From contig JAZNOP010000005.1 of the NCBI GenBank assembly GCA_045580875.1, positions 1 to 64,000 on the forward strand: 64,000 nt of DNA. The letters are read 5' to 3'. How positions within the stretch are numbered: position 1 is the stretch's first letter; each line of letters opens with the position of its first letter. Positions 17,775 to 26,483 of this stretch are shown here, piece by piece. This DNA comes from SIG598 sp045580875. Its GTDB lineage: Bacteria > Bacillota > Clostridia > Oscillospirales > Acutalibacteraceae. The position numbers were made by a program, and so were the translations under genes. The notes under the pieces are model-generated. The model worked only from the letters and a program-made list of their open reading frames with translations. It was not told the origin of the DNA and made no database searches.

Positions 17775-19535
17775 TTAGTCTATAGCGTACTTGATGCGGT
17801 AATAATCGTAATTTTCCTTGAATTCCTGAGCCTGTCCGGTTTTGATGGAATGCTGATATTCATGCATATCCATGCTCTCGTGAGCCATTTCGATCATGCA
17901 GCATGCGACATTCGAACAATGGTCGGATACTCTTTCGAGGTTGATAAGCATATCGGAAAGAACAAATCCGAGTTCGATTGTGCATTCGTTCTTCTGAAGA
18001 CGCTGAATATGACGCTTTTTGAGAGCATCACGAAGCTGGTCAATAACTTCCTCAAGGGGTTCAACGAGAATGGCATTATCGAGATTTTCGTCTTCAAATG
18101 TGGAAAGTGCAAGGGAGAGAATTTCGTTTACAGCACCGATAAGAACTGTAAGCTCACGACGTGCTTCGTCAGAGAAATTCAGCTTCTTGTCGTTAATTTC
18201 CTCTGCTGATTCAACAAGGTTTACAGCATGGTCAGAAATTCTTTCGAAGTCACCGATAATATGAAGAAGCTTTGTGGCGTCAGCACTGTCACGCTCAGCC
18301 ATTGTCTGACTGCAGAGCTTGACGAGATAAGTGCCGAGGTTGTCCTCGTACTTGTCAACAGCGGTCTCCATAGCGCGGATTTCTTCAGCTTCCTTTTCGT
18401 TGTAGTTGCCGACAAGAGCAGCTGCGCGGATAAGAGAGTCGACAGCTATCTTTGCCATTGAGCGTGCAACGGTCTTACAATGCTCGATAGCTACAGCAGG
18501 GGTGTTGAGCAGACGATCGTCAAGAAGCTGAGTCTGATCGGTGCCGCGCTTGTCCTTTACGACAGCGCAGGCGAGTTTTTCAAGCTGTTTGCTGAACGGC
18601 ATGATAAGAGCGAGTGCTATAATTTTGAATACTGTATGGACGATTGCAACTCCGACAGGATCGATGCTGGGAGAAGTTGCAGGGTTGATCAGTTCAGGCG
18701 CAAAAATGCCGCAGAGAATGTAATATATAGGAAGAAGAATGAGTGTTGCAATAAGGTTGAAGCTGAGATGAACAACAGCAGCTCTCTTTGCGTTTCTGGT
18801 AGCGCCTATGGAAGATATCATTGCGCTTACGCAGGTGCCGATGTTCTGACCCATGATAACAGGTACAGCAGTAGCAAATGTAACACTGCCTGTAAGCGTA
18901 AGTGCCTGCAGAATACCGACAGATGCAGAAGATGACTGAATAACAGCAGTAAAAATAGTACCGACAAGAACACCGAGTATCGGGTTTGAGAAGAGGGTAA
19001 GTACACCGCGGAATGCTTCGTTTTCAGAAAGCGGTTCAACAGCGGCAGACATTGCCTCCATACCAAACATGAGAGTTGCGAAACCGAGAAGGACGAGACC
19101 TACGTCTTTGCGCTTCTGGCTCTTCATGAACATATACATGATTATACCCGCAAATGCGAGCAGCGGGGTAAAGGTGGCGGGTTTGAGCATCTGGATATAC
19201 CATGCATCGCCTTCGATACCGGTAAGGCTGAGGAGCCATGAGGTGACGCTGGTGCCAAGGTTGGCGCCAAATATAACGCCGATAGCCTGAGAAAGTGCCA
19301 TAACACCAGAGTTTACAAAACCAACAACCATAACAGTGGTGGCTGATGATGACTGAATGATGGCAGTTACAACCAGACCAAGGAAGAAGCCCTTCAACGG
19401 ACTTGAAGTGAGGTTTTCGAGAATAGTCTTAAGTTTGTTGCCGGCGCGCTTTTCAAGGGCATCGCCCATTACGCTCATACCGAAAAGGAAGAGAGCAAGG
19501 CCGCCAAGCAGAGAGAAAATATTTGTGAAACTCAT
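17775..19535 (-). CDS. Na/Pi cotransporter II with C-terminal PhoU domain
   Basis: 586-residue inner-membrane phosphate transporter of the NptA/PNaS family. Two inverted halves each carry the QSSSA signature (TAIIQSSSATTV near 58-70 and TAVIQSSSASVG near 196-208). A soluble C-terminal PhoU-like helical domain (about 340-560) contains the HIIGDFERISDHAVN and LERVSDHCSN repeats with metal-binding Glu/Asp. First gene of an operon with the histidine kinase, preceded by 11-base-phased Pho-box repeats at 19610-19649. Confidence 0.92.
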   Translation of the reverse strand: MSFTNIFSLLGGLALFLFGMSVMGDALEKRAGNKLKTILENLTSSPLKGFFLGLVVTAIIQSSSATTVMVVGFVNSGVMALSQAIGVIFGANLGTSVTSWLLSLTGIEGDAWYIQMLKPATFTPLLAFAGIIMYMFMKSQKRKDVGLVLLGFATLMFGMEAMSAAVEPLSENEAFRGVLTLFSNPILGVLVGTIFTAVIQSSSASVGILQALTLTGSVTFATAVPVIMGQNIGTCVSAMISSIGATRNAKRAAVVHLSFNLIATLILLPIYYILCGIFAPELINPATSPSIDPVGVAIVHTVFKIIALALIMPFSKQLEKLACAVVKDKRGTDQTQLLDDRLLNTPAVAIEHCKTVARSMAKIAVDSLIRAAALVGNYNEKEAEEIRAMETAVDKYEDNLGTYLVKLCSQTMAERDSADATKLLHIIGDFERISDHAVNLVESAEEINDKKLNFSDEARRELTVLIGAVNEILSLALSTFEDENLDNAILVEPLEEVIDQLRDALKKRHIQRLQKNECTIELGFVLSDMLINLERVSDHCSNVACCMIEMAHESMDMHEYQHSIKTGQAQEFKENYDYYRIKYAID

Positions 19536-19609
19536 TTTTTTACCTCTCTAATCTTTGTTTTTAAATCATGTGAACGACACACAAATTCAAATTAAGTATA
19601 CATAGGTAA

Positions 19610-19649
19610 TGTAAAATCTAAAATCGTGTTTTGTTAAATCCATGTTAAA
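19610..19649 (-). promoter_or_regulatory. Probable Pho box (PhoP/PhoB operator) and promoter of the Na/Pi symporter operon
   Basis: On the minus strand TTTAACA occurs at 19649-19643 and again at 19638-19632, exactly 11 bases apart, and TTTTACA lies 22 bases further (19616-19610), two helical turns in phase. This matches the TTAACA-type direct repeats bound by PhoP in Firmicutes. A -10 TATACT follows nine bases after the third repeat with no good -35, as expected of an activator-dependent promoter. Phosphate control of the symporter fits. Confidence 0.65.
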
Positions 19650-19807
19650 TTATTTGTTTTTGTGACAAAGATATACAATTTCAACATAACTTAAACTGGC
19701 TTGCCTGAAAATATTGATTTTATATTTTTCTTCAATATATTGTGTTTTTCGGCGTGTTGTGATAATATTTATACGTATATCTTAAAAACTGCAGAGGAGT
19801 GTGATTT

Positions 19808-20941
19808 ATGAAAATTCTTAAACTTGTTCACACTGCCGATCTTCACCTCGGCTCACATTTTTCATCAACTCCGGAGATTGCGGCAAAGCGCAAGCTTGAG
19901 CAGGTGCAGTCTCTGCGTGATATAGTTAAGGTCTGCCATGAAAAAGAAGCAGCGGCACTTCTTATTGCCGGTGATCTTTTTGATTCTGTACGTGTTGACT
20001 CTCAGCTGCTTGCAGAGGTGCAGAGTATTCTCGGAGACAGCGGTGTGTATGTATACATTTCGCCCGGCAATCATGACCCTGCGACACCTGATTCATCGTA
20101 CCTGGCATCGGAATGGCCGGAGAATGTGCATATATTCACCGGAGGTCTCGAGTGTGTTGAGGTACCGGGTTCAGGCGGAGCTTATATATGGGGTCTTGGA
20201 TTCCGGCACTCACACGAGGTTGACAGCCTGCTTGAGGATTTTACTCCGCATGACGGCAAGATAAACATTCTGCTTATGCACAGTGAGGTTATGCCGGACG
20301 GAGCAGCGGAAAGCCGATACAATCCGATTTCGCATGACCGCCTGATTTCACTCGGTATGGATTACTGCGCACTCGGTCATATACACAAGCCGAATACATT
20401 CAGCTACGGTGAGCGTATGTACTGCTCGCCCGGCTGTCCCTCGGCCCGCGGTTTTGATGAGCCCGGAGAGCATGGTGTGTATGCCGGCTATGTTGGCTGC
20501 AATTTTGCAAGCATGAGCTTTGTGCCGCTTAACTGCCGTCGATATTATACAGATAAAGTTGATGTTTCCGGCTGTGAGGTTGTGGCTGATTTTGCATCAA
20601 GAATCACCGCAGCGCTCCAGAAAACTGTGGGAAGCGATTACAAGGATCAGATATACGATATTACTCTGTGCGGAGCTCTCAGCAAGGGTGTAATGCCTGA
20701 CACTCCGTCGATTGCCAAGGTTCTCATGGATGAGCTGCATTATATCAGATTAACTGATATAACCACAACTGAGCTTGATATCGATACACTGATGAAGGAT
20801 AATTCACTGCGCGGTTCCTTCGTACGCACAATAGTTAACCGCATGGAACAGGACGGGAAGAACAGAGACCTGTATCTGCGTGCGCTTCTTTACGGTCTGC
20901 GAGCCTTTGATGGGGAGGTCAGAGTGCATGAAGATTACTGA
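19808..20941 (+). CDS. SbcD/YhaO-like DNA repair exonuclease (metallophosphoesterase)
   Basis: 377-residue Mre11/SbcD-like nuclease. The metallophosphoesterase motifs are present in order: DLHLG (about 11), GDLFD (about 56), GNHDP (about 91), an LLMHSE box (about 155) and GHIHKP (about 194). Start ATG follows GAGGAGTG. It overlaps the next gene, an SbcC-like ATPase, by 14 bases, the usual nuclease/ATPase pairing for processing blocked DNA ends. It is closer to the YhaO branch than to classical SbcD, judged by its partner. Confidence 0.88.
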   Translation: MKILKLVHTADLHLGSHFSSTPEIAAKRKLEQVQSLRDIVKVCHEKEAAALLIAGDLFDSVRVDSQLLAEVQSILGDSGVYVYISPGNHDPATPDSSYLASEWPENVHIFTGGLECVEVPGSGGAYIWGLGFRHSHEVDSLLEDFTPHDGKINILLMHSEVMPDGAAESRYNPISHDRLISLGMDYCALGHIHKPNTFSYGERMYCSPGCPSARGFDEPGEHGVYAGYVGCNFASMSFVPLNCRRYYTDKVDVSGCEVVADFASRITAALQKTVGSDYKDQIYDITLCGALSKGVMPDTPSIAKVLMDELHYIRLTDITTTELDIDTLMKDNSLRGSFVRTIVNRMEQDGKNRDLYLRALLYGLRAFDGEVRVHEDY

Positions 20942-23309
20942 GATAAATATTAAGGCATTTGGCAAGCTGCGCGGTGTAAAGATAACACCGATTGATGGCG
21001 TAAATATAATATACGGTGAGAATGAAGCAGGAAAGTCCACTGTCATGGCGTTTATTCTTGCCATGTTCTACGGTGTAGGAAAAGGAGAACAGCGCCATCG
21101 CTATGATCCGTGGTCGGGCGGAAAGAGCACCGGAATGATTACCTTCGAGCATGACGGCAAGGAGTATGCCCTTTCCCGTCAGTTTGGGGTAACGCGCTCA
21201 TCTGACCGAACCGAACTGTGGTGTACAACAAGCGGAGAAAAAATTGAACTGCCGGATAAGACTGAACCTGGTGAGTATCTTCTGGGAATCAATAAGGAGA
21301 CGTTCAGCAACTCGGTGTTTATCGGACAGGCAGGTACAGCAATAAACGGGGACAACAATGAGATTCTATCCAAGCTCACCAATCTGGCTGCATCGGGCGA
21401 TGAAACTGCATCAAAGACTGAGATTACCACACGTCTTAGTGAGGCTGCGGCATCGCTCAGGTCGAGACGTGCAAATGCTATTCTGCCGGCGCTTGAGAAG
21501 CAGCGTATGGCTCTGCTTGAAGAGCGTGCAGTTGTGGTAGGGCGTACATCTGAGGCGGATAACCTGCGCGATGATATCACCAGACTTTCGCACCGTCGCG
21601 ACCGCCTTTCGGGTGAGCTGGATATCATGCGTCGTCAGAACAGTCTGAGATCGGATATACGCAGACTGGCACTGCTTGATGATATTATTCAGAAAAAAGC
21701 TGCCTGTGATGATGCGCGTGCAAAATATGAAAAGCTTCATGAGATGATGTTCTCAGATGAGGGCGGACTGGATTCTCAGTTCCTTGAGGATGCACGCGGA
21801 CTTCTTGATGGGTATACAAGTCAGCAGGTTGCTATACGTGTAAAACAGGAACAGCTCGAAGGCTGTGACCGAAAGCTTGACAAGATCGACCGCAGTCCGC
21901 TCGAAAAACTCAGGGTTGTAAAGAAACACGTTCATGATATTTCAGAGTCACTCGATGATTACACTGCGCTTCGCACACGCCGGTCTGAGCTTGAGCGTGA
22001 ACTTGAAAACAAGCCGGAGAAGACTGAGCTGCCCGGCAATGTATATTCGATTATAATTGTTGCAGCAGCACTCGCGATGATACTTATCCTGCTTGGTATT
22101 GCATGGAGCCCGCTTTGCTACGTGTTTGCAGCACTTGTCGTGCTGGTGGCCGGTGCATATATCTTCATCAGCAAGAAGGGAATCTCATTCGAGGGACTTC
22201 CCGAGGATAATATTGAACTGCAGAATATCACTGCTGACATGAGAGAAATCAACCGCATAATGCGTCCGGTTCTCGATGAGATGGACGTTGGATCAATGGA
22301 CGAGCTCGAGACAGTTCTTCATGAGATTGACGGCGTTCATGGAAAGATAGCTGATCTTCAGCGCGAAAAGGAAGGTATTATTGAAGAACTTTCCTCCATG
22401 CGTGAAGAACTGGCGCAGATACTTCAGGCACTCAAGGATAAGCTTTATCCCTATAAGAATGTTTCTTCTGATGCAGAAGCTGTAAAAATTATTTCTGCAC
22501 TCGGACGTGCTCAGTGTGATCATGCAGCGCTTGAGTCAAAGTACAGGACTGAAGAAGCTTCCTATCTCTCTGCACTTGGAGAGATGGACTATGAGCTTGT
22601 ATGTGTTGAGGCTGAAGAGCTTCGCGGCAAGCTTGGCGAAAATGCAGGGTTGAGCGAGGAAACCTTCGATGCAGACCTTGAGGAAAATATAGCAGTGTGT
22701 GCAGAGGAACTGGATACAGTAAAGACCGATCTTGTACGAAAAGAGACCGAGCTTGAAATGATGAACAGCGATCCGCAGACACTGAACAAGCTTGTTGACG
22801 AAATAAAGCTTGTTACCTCACGTATCGACCGCTATGAGTTTGAATACAATGCCATTCAGGAAGCAATAGATGCTCTGGGTGTTGCATTTGAGTCAATGCA
22901 GAAGGACTTCGGTCCGATTATCAACTTTCGTGCAAGCAGAATAGTCGAATCGCTTACAGGGGAGAAGTATGGCTCGGTGCTTATTTCCGAAGCACTTGTT
23001 CCGTCGGTTGCAGAGCCGGGAGGAAGCATAAGAAGTGTCAATGCGCTAAGCGCAGGTACGGTGGATCAGATATACCTTGCGCTTCGCCTTGCTATATCCG
23101 GTATTCTTTCAGAAGAAAACCTGCCGCTGCTGCTTGACGATGCATTTGCGCAGTATGATGACAAACGCATGACAGATGCTATCCGTTACCTTGGAACAGA
23201 GAATGAGGCCGGACGTCTTGGACAGATAATGCTCTTTACCTGCCATGACCGCATACTTTATGCGGCAAAGGAGAACGGTCTGACACGCGGTATTGTTCGT
23301 CTGAAATAA
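20928..23309 (+). CDS. SbcC/Rad50-like ATPase with a membrane hairpin (YhaN-like)
   Basis: 793 residues from the ATG at 20928, which follows GGGAGG; an in-frame ATG further upstream lies inside the preceding gene. Walker A is YGENEAGKSTVMAF near 26-39, and the C-terminal signature and Walker B read LSAGTVDQIYLALRL and LPLLLDDAFAQYD (about 705-755). Long coiled coils connect them. Unlike SbcC, the middle contains two adjacent hydrophobic helices (about 376-418) in place of a zinc-hook CxxC. This suggests a membrane-anchored relative of Rad50, as in B. subtilis YhaN. Works with the nuclease upstream. Confidence 0.85.
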   Translation: MKITEINIKAFGKLRGVKITPIDGVNIIYGENEAGKSTVMAFILAMFYGVGKGEQRHRYDPWSGGKSTGMITFEHDGKEYALSRQFGVTRSSDRTELWCTTSGEKIELPDKTEPGEYLLGINKETFSNSVFIGQAGTAINGDNNEILSKLTNLAASGDETASKTEITTRLSEAAASLRSRRANAILPALEKQRMALLEERAVVVGRTSEADNLRDDITRLSHRRDRLSGELDIMRRQNSLRSDIRRLALLDDIIQKKAACDDARAKYEKLHEMMFSDEGGLDSQFLEDARGLLDGYTSQQVAIRVKQEQLEGCDRKLDKIDRSPLEKLRVVKKHVHDISESLDDYTALRTRRSELERELENKPEKTELPGNVYSIIIVAAALAMILILLGIAWSPLCYVFAALVVLVAGAYIFISKKGISFEGLPEDNIELQNITADMREINRIMRPVLDEMDVGSMDELETVLHEIDGVHGKIADLQREKEGIIEELSSMREELAQILQALKDKLYPYKNVSSDAEAVKIISALGRAQCDHAALESKYRTEEASYLSALGEMDYELVCVEAEELRGKLGENAGLSEETFDADLEENIAVCAEELDTVKTDLVRKETELEMMNSDPQTLNKLVDEIKLVTSRIDRYEFEYNAIQEAIDALGVAFESMQKDFGPIINFRASRIVESLTGEKYGSVLISEALVPSVAEPGGSIRSVNALSAGTVDQIYLALRLAISGILSEENLPLLLDDAFAQYDDKRMTDAIRYLGTENEAGRLGQIMLFTCHDRILYAAKENGLTRGIVRLK

Positions 23310-23315
23310 ATGAAA

Positions 23316-23368
23316 ACAGCAGAGTCCGGGTGCTTTCCGTTGATTGATCCGGATTCTGCTGTATTTTT
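23316..23368 (+). terminator. Terminator after the SbcDC-like pair
   Basis: ACAGCAGA-g-TCCGG pairs with CCGGA-t-TCTGCTGT and is followed by ATTTTTATT. The loop is about 19 bases. Confidence 0.75.
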
Positions 23369-23526
23369 ATTGTCTTTTGTTATAACAAATGTATTTATCA
23401 AATTAAAAATTTATGCCCTTTTCCATTTTTGTAAAATTTTGAAAATAGCCTTTACTTTCGCGCAATATAGTGTTAAAATGTTAAATTGTTAACGCATTAT
23501 ATAATTAAACTAATCAGAGGTGTAAT

Positions 23527-23853
23527 ATGGCTAGCGAAAATAAGGACAGAAATATTGATTTTATGCTTTCGGCAATTCTTAAGCTGGAAACACTTGATGA
23601 ATGCTATAAGTTCTTCGAGGATCTCTGCACAGGTCCTGAGCTCAAGGCAATGTCTCAGCGTGTAGCTGTTGCTCATATGCTCAAGAATGGCTGGGTTTAC
23701 AGTGAGATAGTCAGCAAGACCGGCGCATCCACTGCAACAATCAGCCGTGTCAGCCGCTCTCTTAATCAGTACAGCCGCGGCGGATATGATCTTGTGTTCG
23801 GCAGACTTTCTGAAGAAGAGCTTGCAATGCTTCCGCAGAAGAGTGAAGAATAA
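23527..23853 (+). CDS. YerC/YecD-type TrpR-related DNA-binding protein
   Basis: 108 residues. A TrpR-like helix-turn-helix is visible in LKNGWVYSEIVSKTGASTAT followed by ISRVSRSL (about 57-83). Members of this family are short all-helical regulators of Firmicutes whose targets are mostly unknown. The stop overlaps the ATG of the methyltransferase gene (TAATG), so the three genes yerC, methyltransferase and hslO appear to be translated as a coupled unit. Confidence 0.88.
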   Translation: MASENKDRNIDFMLSAILKLETLDECYKFFEDLCTGPELKAMSQRVAVAHMLKNGWVYSEIVSKTGASTATISRVSRSLNQYSRGGYDLVFGRLSEEELAMLPQKSEE

Positions 23854-24587
23854 TGAGCTACAGCGTTTTTGCGCAGTATTATGATGTTCTGACAGATAAC
23901 GTGGAATACAGTAAAAAGGCGCGGTACCTTGATGGTATCCTCCGGAAATACAAGCCCGGCTGCTCGCTGATCGTTGATCTTGCCTGTGGTACGGGCAGTC
24001 TTTCTGTCAGGCTTGCTGAAATGGGCTATGACGTTATCGGAGTGGATATATCACCGGATATGCTCATGGAAGCACGAATGAAGTCCCCGCCTGAGATACT
24101 GTATCTCTGTCAGCCGATGCAGAAGCTTGACCTGTACGGTACAGTTGATGCTGTGGTATGTGTGCTTGACAGTGTAAATCACGTTACGCAGCAGGAAGTG
24201 CTTCAGGAAGCGTTCAGGAGAGTTTCACTGTTCCTCGAACCTGACGGGGTGTTTGTTTTTGATGCGAATACGCCATACAAGCACAGCAGCGTACTTGCGT
24301 CAAATACATTTGTTTATGATACTGAAAAGGTGTTCTGTGTATGGCAGAATCAACCGGGAGAAGACGGTCTGGTCAGTATAAACCTGGATTTCTTTGAGAA
24401 TGAAGATGGTGTGTATTATCGCAGCAGTGAGAGTTTCTGCGAACGGGCTTATCCTCATGATCTGCTGAGTTCGATGATTGATGAGGCTGGTATGGAAATA
24501 TGTGAAGAATATGATGACTATACCGATTCAAAACCAGACGAACAGACCGAAAGAATAGTTTATATTTGCAGAAAGAAGGCGAAATAA
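23853..24587 (+). CDS. Class I SAM-dependent methyltransferase
   Basis: 244 residues. Motif I is VDLACGTGSLSVRLAEMGYD near 44-63, motif II VIGVDIS, and a post-I acidic residue follows. This is the Methyltransf_25-type fold common in Firmicutes; the small-molecule or protein substrate cannot be told. Overlaps yerC and hslO by a single base on each side (TAATG junctions). Confidence 0.85.
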   Translation: MSYSVFAQYYDVLTDNVEYSKKARYLDGILRKYKPGCSLIVDLACGTGSLSVRLAEMGYDVIGVDISPDMLMEARMKSPPEILYLCQPMQKLDLYGTVDAVVCVLDSVNHVTQQEVLQEAFRRVSLFLEPDGVFVFDANTPYKHSSVLASNTFVYDTEKVFCVWQNQPGEDGLVSINLDFFENEDGVYYRSSESFCERAYPHDLLSSMIDEAGMEICEEYDDYTDSKPDEQTERIVYICRKKAK

Positions 24588-25477
24588 TGGGACTCCTGCA
24601 GAAATGTATTACATCTGACGGTCTTGTAATGGCCGCTTTTTTGGATTCAACTGATATTGTACTGGAAGCACAGCGTATACATAAGTGCACACCGGTAGCA
24701 ATTGCTGCGCTTGGCAGACTGCTGACCGGAGCGTCGATTATGGGCAACAAGCTTAAAGAAGAAGAGGCTTCACTGACAGTAAGAGCCGGAGGAACAGGTC
24801 CGCTTGGTGCTCTTATTGCGGTATCTGACAGTGACGGCAATGTCCGTGGCTATGCGCAGAATCCCGGATTACTGCTTTCACCGGATGCTGAGGGCAGGCT
24901 TGATATTTCCGGTGCAGTAGGAAAGGATGGACAGCTTGCTGTCATTAAGGATTACGGCGCAGGTCAGCCGTGGTCGGCACAGATTCCTTTTGTCACGGGA
25001 GAGATATCAGAGGATATCACTGCGTATTATGCAATCAGCGAGCAGGTTGCAACAGTGCTTTCGCTTGGTGTTCATTTTGACAGGCTTTGGCATGTTGATT
25101 TTGCGGGCGGACTCATTATACAGCTTCTGCCTGCAGCGGACGAAAGAGAAATCGTCAAGCTTGAGGCAACGCTGAAAGGCATGCCTCCCGTTGAAGAGAT
25201 GATGGCGCAGGGAATGTCTGCGCGTGATATACTTACCCGTGCGCTGGAAGGTTTTGAGGTTGAGTTCTTTGATGAGGAGAAAACCTCATATCGCTGCAAC
25301 TGTTCTATTTCGCGTGTACGCCGTGCGCTGCTTACGCTTGGTGCGGAGGATATTCGCGGACTGGCAGGAGAAGATGATCACGCACAGATAGAATGTCACT
25401 TCTGCGACAAGAAGTATACCCTTTCAAAACAGGAGCTTCACGAACTTGCGTGTGTTGCTGAAGCGGCAAAACAGTAG
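24587..25477 (+). CDS. hslO: Hsp33 redox-regulated chaperone
   Basis: 296 residues from the ATG at 24587, which shares an A with the preceding stop codon. Hsp33 is a cytosolic holdase switched on when its zinc-bound cysteines are oxidised. The four cysteines are all present: C237 and C239 (CNC) and C270 and C273 (CHFC). The N-terminal domain carries AFLDSTDIV and the RLLTGASIMG region. Length matches the family. Followed by a strong terminator shared with the convergent response regulator. Confidence 0.95.
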   Translation: MGLLQKCITSDGLVMAAFLDSTDIVLEAQRIHKCTPVAIAALGRLLTGASIMGNKLKEEEASLTVRAGGTGPLGALIAVSDSDGNVRGYAQNPGLLLSPDAEGRLDISGAVGKDGQLAVIKDYGAGQPWSAQIPFVTGEISEDITAYYAISEQVATVLSLGVHFDRLWHVDFAGGLIIQLLPAADEREIVKLEATLKGMPPVEEMMAQGMSARDILTRALEGFEVEFFDEEKTSYRCNCSISRVRRALLTLGAEDIRGLAGEDDHAQIECHFCDKKYTLSKQELHELACVAEAAKQ

Positions 25478-25499
25478 TATTCAATAATAAAAAAAACAA

Positions 25500-25535
25500 C
25501 ACCGGTCAGTGCAAATGAGCATTGACCGGTGTTTT
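25500..25535. terminator. Terminator between hslO and the response regulator
   Basis: CACCGGTCA (25500-25508) pairs with TGACCGGTG (25523-25531), then TTTT. An A run precedes the stem, so it can work for both convergent transcripts. Confidence 0.85.
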
Positions 25536-25549
25536 GTAATATTTAAGAT

Positions 25550-26227
25550 TTATTGTGTAATGTCGGTAAGTCTGTATCCGACACCGCGTACAGTCTCAAC
25601 AAGCTCTCCGTTTTCTCCAAGCTTCTGACGCAGGGTTCTGATATGTACATCTACAGTACGGTTTTCACCGTCATAATCATATCCCCACACACTGCTGAGA
25701 ATAACGTCGCGCGTAAATACATTTCCAGGTTTTGATGCAAGCAGCATAAGAAGCTGATATTCTTTAAGAGTGAGGGAGACATTGCTGCCACCGGAGCGAA
25801 CACTTCTTCGCGCCGGACTTATCGTCAGTGTTCCAATGTGTATATCCTTGATGTTGGAGCGTGATTCAGCACGGCGTAGTACTGCCTTGACGCGGGATAT
25901 CAGCTCCATTATGCCAAAAGGCTTGACAACATAATCATCAGCACCGAGGTCAAGGCCGGTAACCTTGTCAAATTCAGAGCTTTTTGCCGTAAGAAGTATT
26001 ACCGGAAGCTCGAATGTAGCATTAACTGAGCGTAGCTTTTTCAGAATCTCAAGACCGTCTTCCTCGGGCAGCATAATATCGAGCAGCAGCAGGGAAGGAA
26101 TCTCATTTTCGAGCGCTTTCCAGAATTCTGAAGGACGCTCAAAACCGGCGGTCTCATATCCGGCGCTGCTAAGAGCGTAAGCTGTGAGCTCTCGTATATT
26201 GGTGTCATCTTCCAGCAGATATATCAT
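25550..26227 (-). CDS. OmpR/PhoB-family response regulator
   Basis: 225 residues. Receiver domain with acidic pocket D7/D8, phosphorylation site D50 (LLLLDIMLP), T80 and K102 (VVKPFG). A winged-helix DNA-binding domain occupies about 128-222 (TLKEYQLLMLL, RTVDVHIRTLRQKLG). There is no kinase beside it. The PhoR-like kinase at 16123 is an orphan in the same window, so the two could be a split pair; that is inference only. GGAGGG precedes the ATG. Confidence 0.92.
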   Translation of the reverse strand: MIYLLEDDTNIRELTAYALSSAGYETAGFERPSEFWKALENEIPSLLLLDIMLPEEDGLEILKKLRSVNATFELPVILLTAKSSEFDKVTGLDLGADDYVVKPFGIMELISRVKAVLRRAESRSNIKDIHIGTLTISPARRSVRSGGSNVSLTLKEYQLLMLLASKPGNVFTRDVILSSVWGYDYDGENRTVDVHIRTLRQKLGENGELVETVRGVGYRLTDITQ

Positions 26228-26263
26228 GACTTACCCTCCGGTGCGAAACAGTTTGTTCAATTG

Positions 26264-26292
26264 ATTATAACACCTGTTAATTGACAAATCAA
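26264..26292 (-). promoter_or_regulatory. Promoter of the response regulator gene
   Basis: Minus strand: -35 TTGATT (26292-26287), 17-base spacer, perfect -10 TATAAT (26269-26264). Confidence 0.65.
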
Positions 26293-26355
26293 GTTCTACA
26301 AAAATTCGGAATATTGTGTATATGTTGATATAATCATACATTTAGGGGCATTATA

Positions 26356-26384
26356 TTGACAAAATGTTATGATAAGGATATAAT
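26356..26384 (+). promoter_or_regulatory. Consensus sigma-A promoter of the LCP gene
   Basis: TTGACA (26356-26361) and TATAAT (26379-26384) with a 17-base spacer: both hexamers match the consensus exactly. This leaves a leader of about 90 bases before the ATG at 26484. Confidence 0.8.
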
Positions 26385-26483
26385 ATACAAATAAGTATAA
26401 TGTATAGCTATGCCCATATATTGCTTGTTTTAATATTAACGAAATCGAAAAATTTATGCCCTGTTAATATTGTGAGGTGCAAA

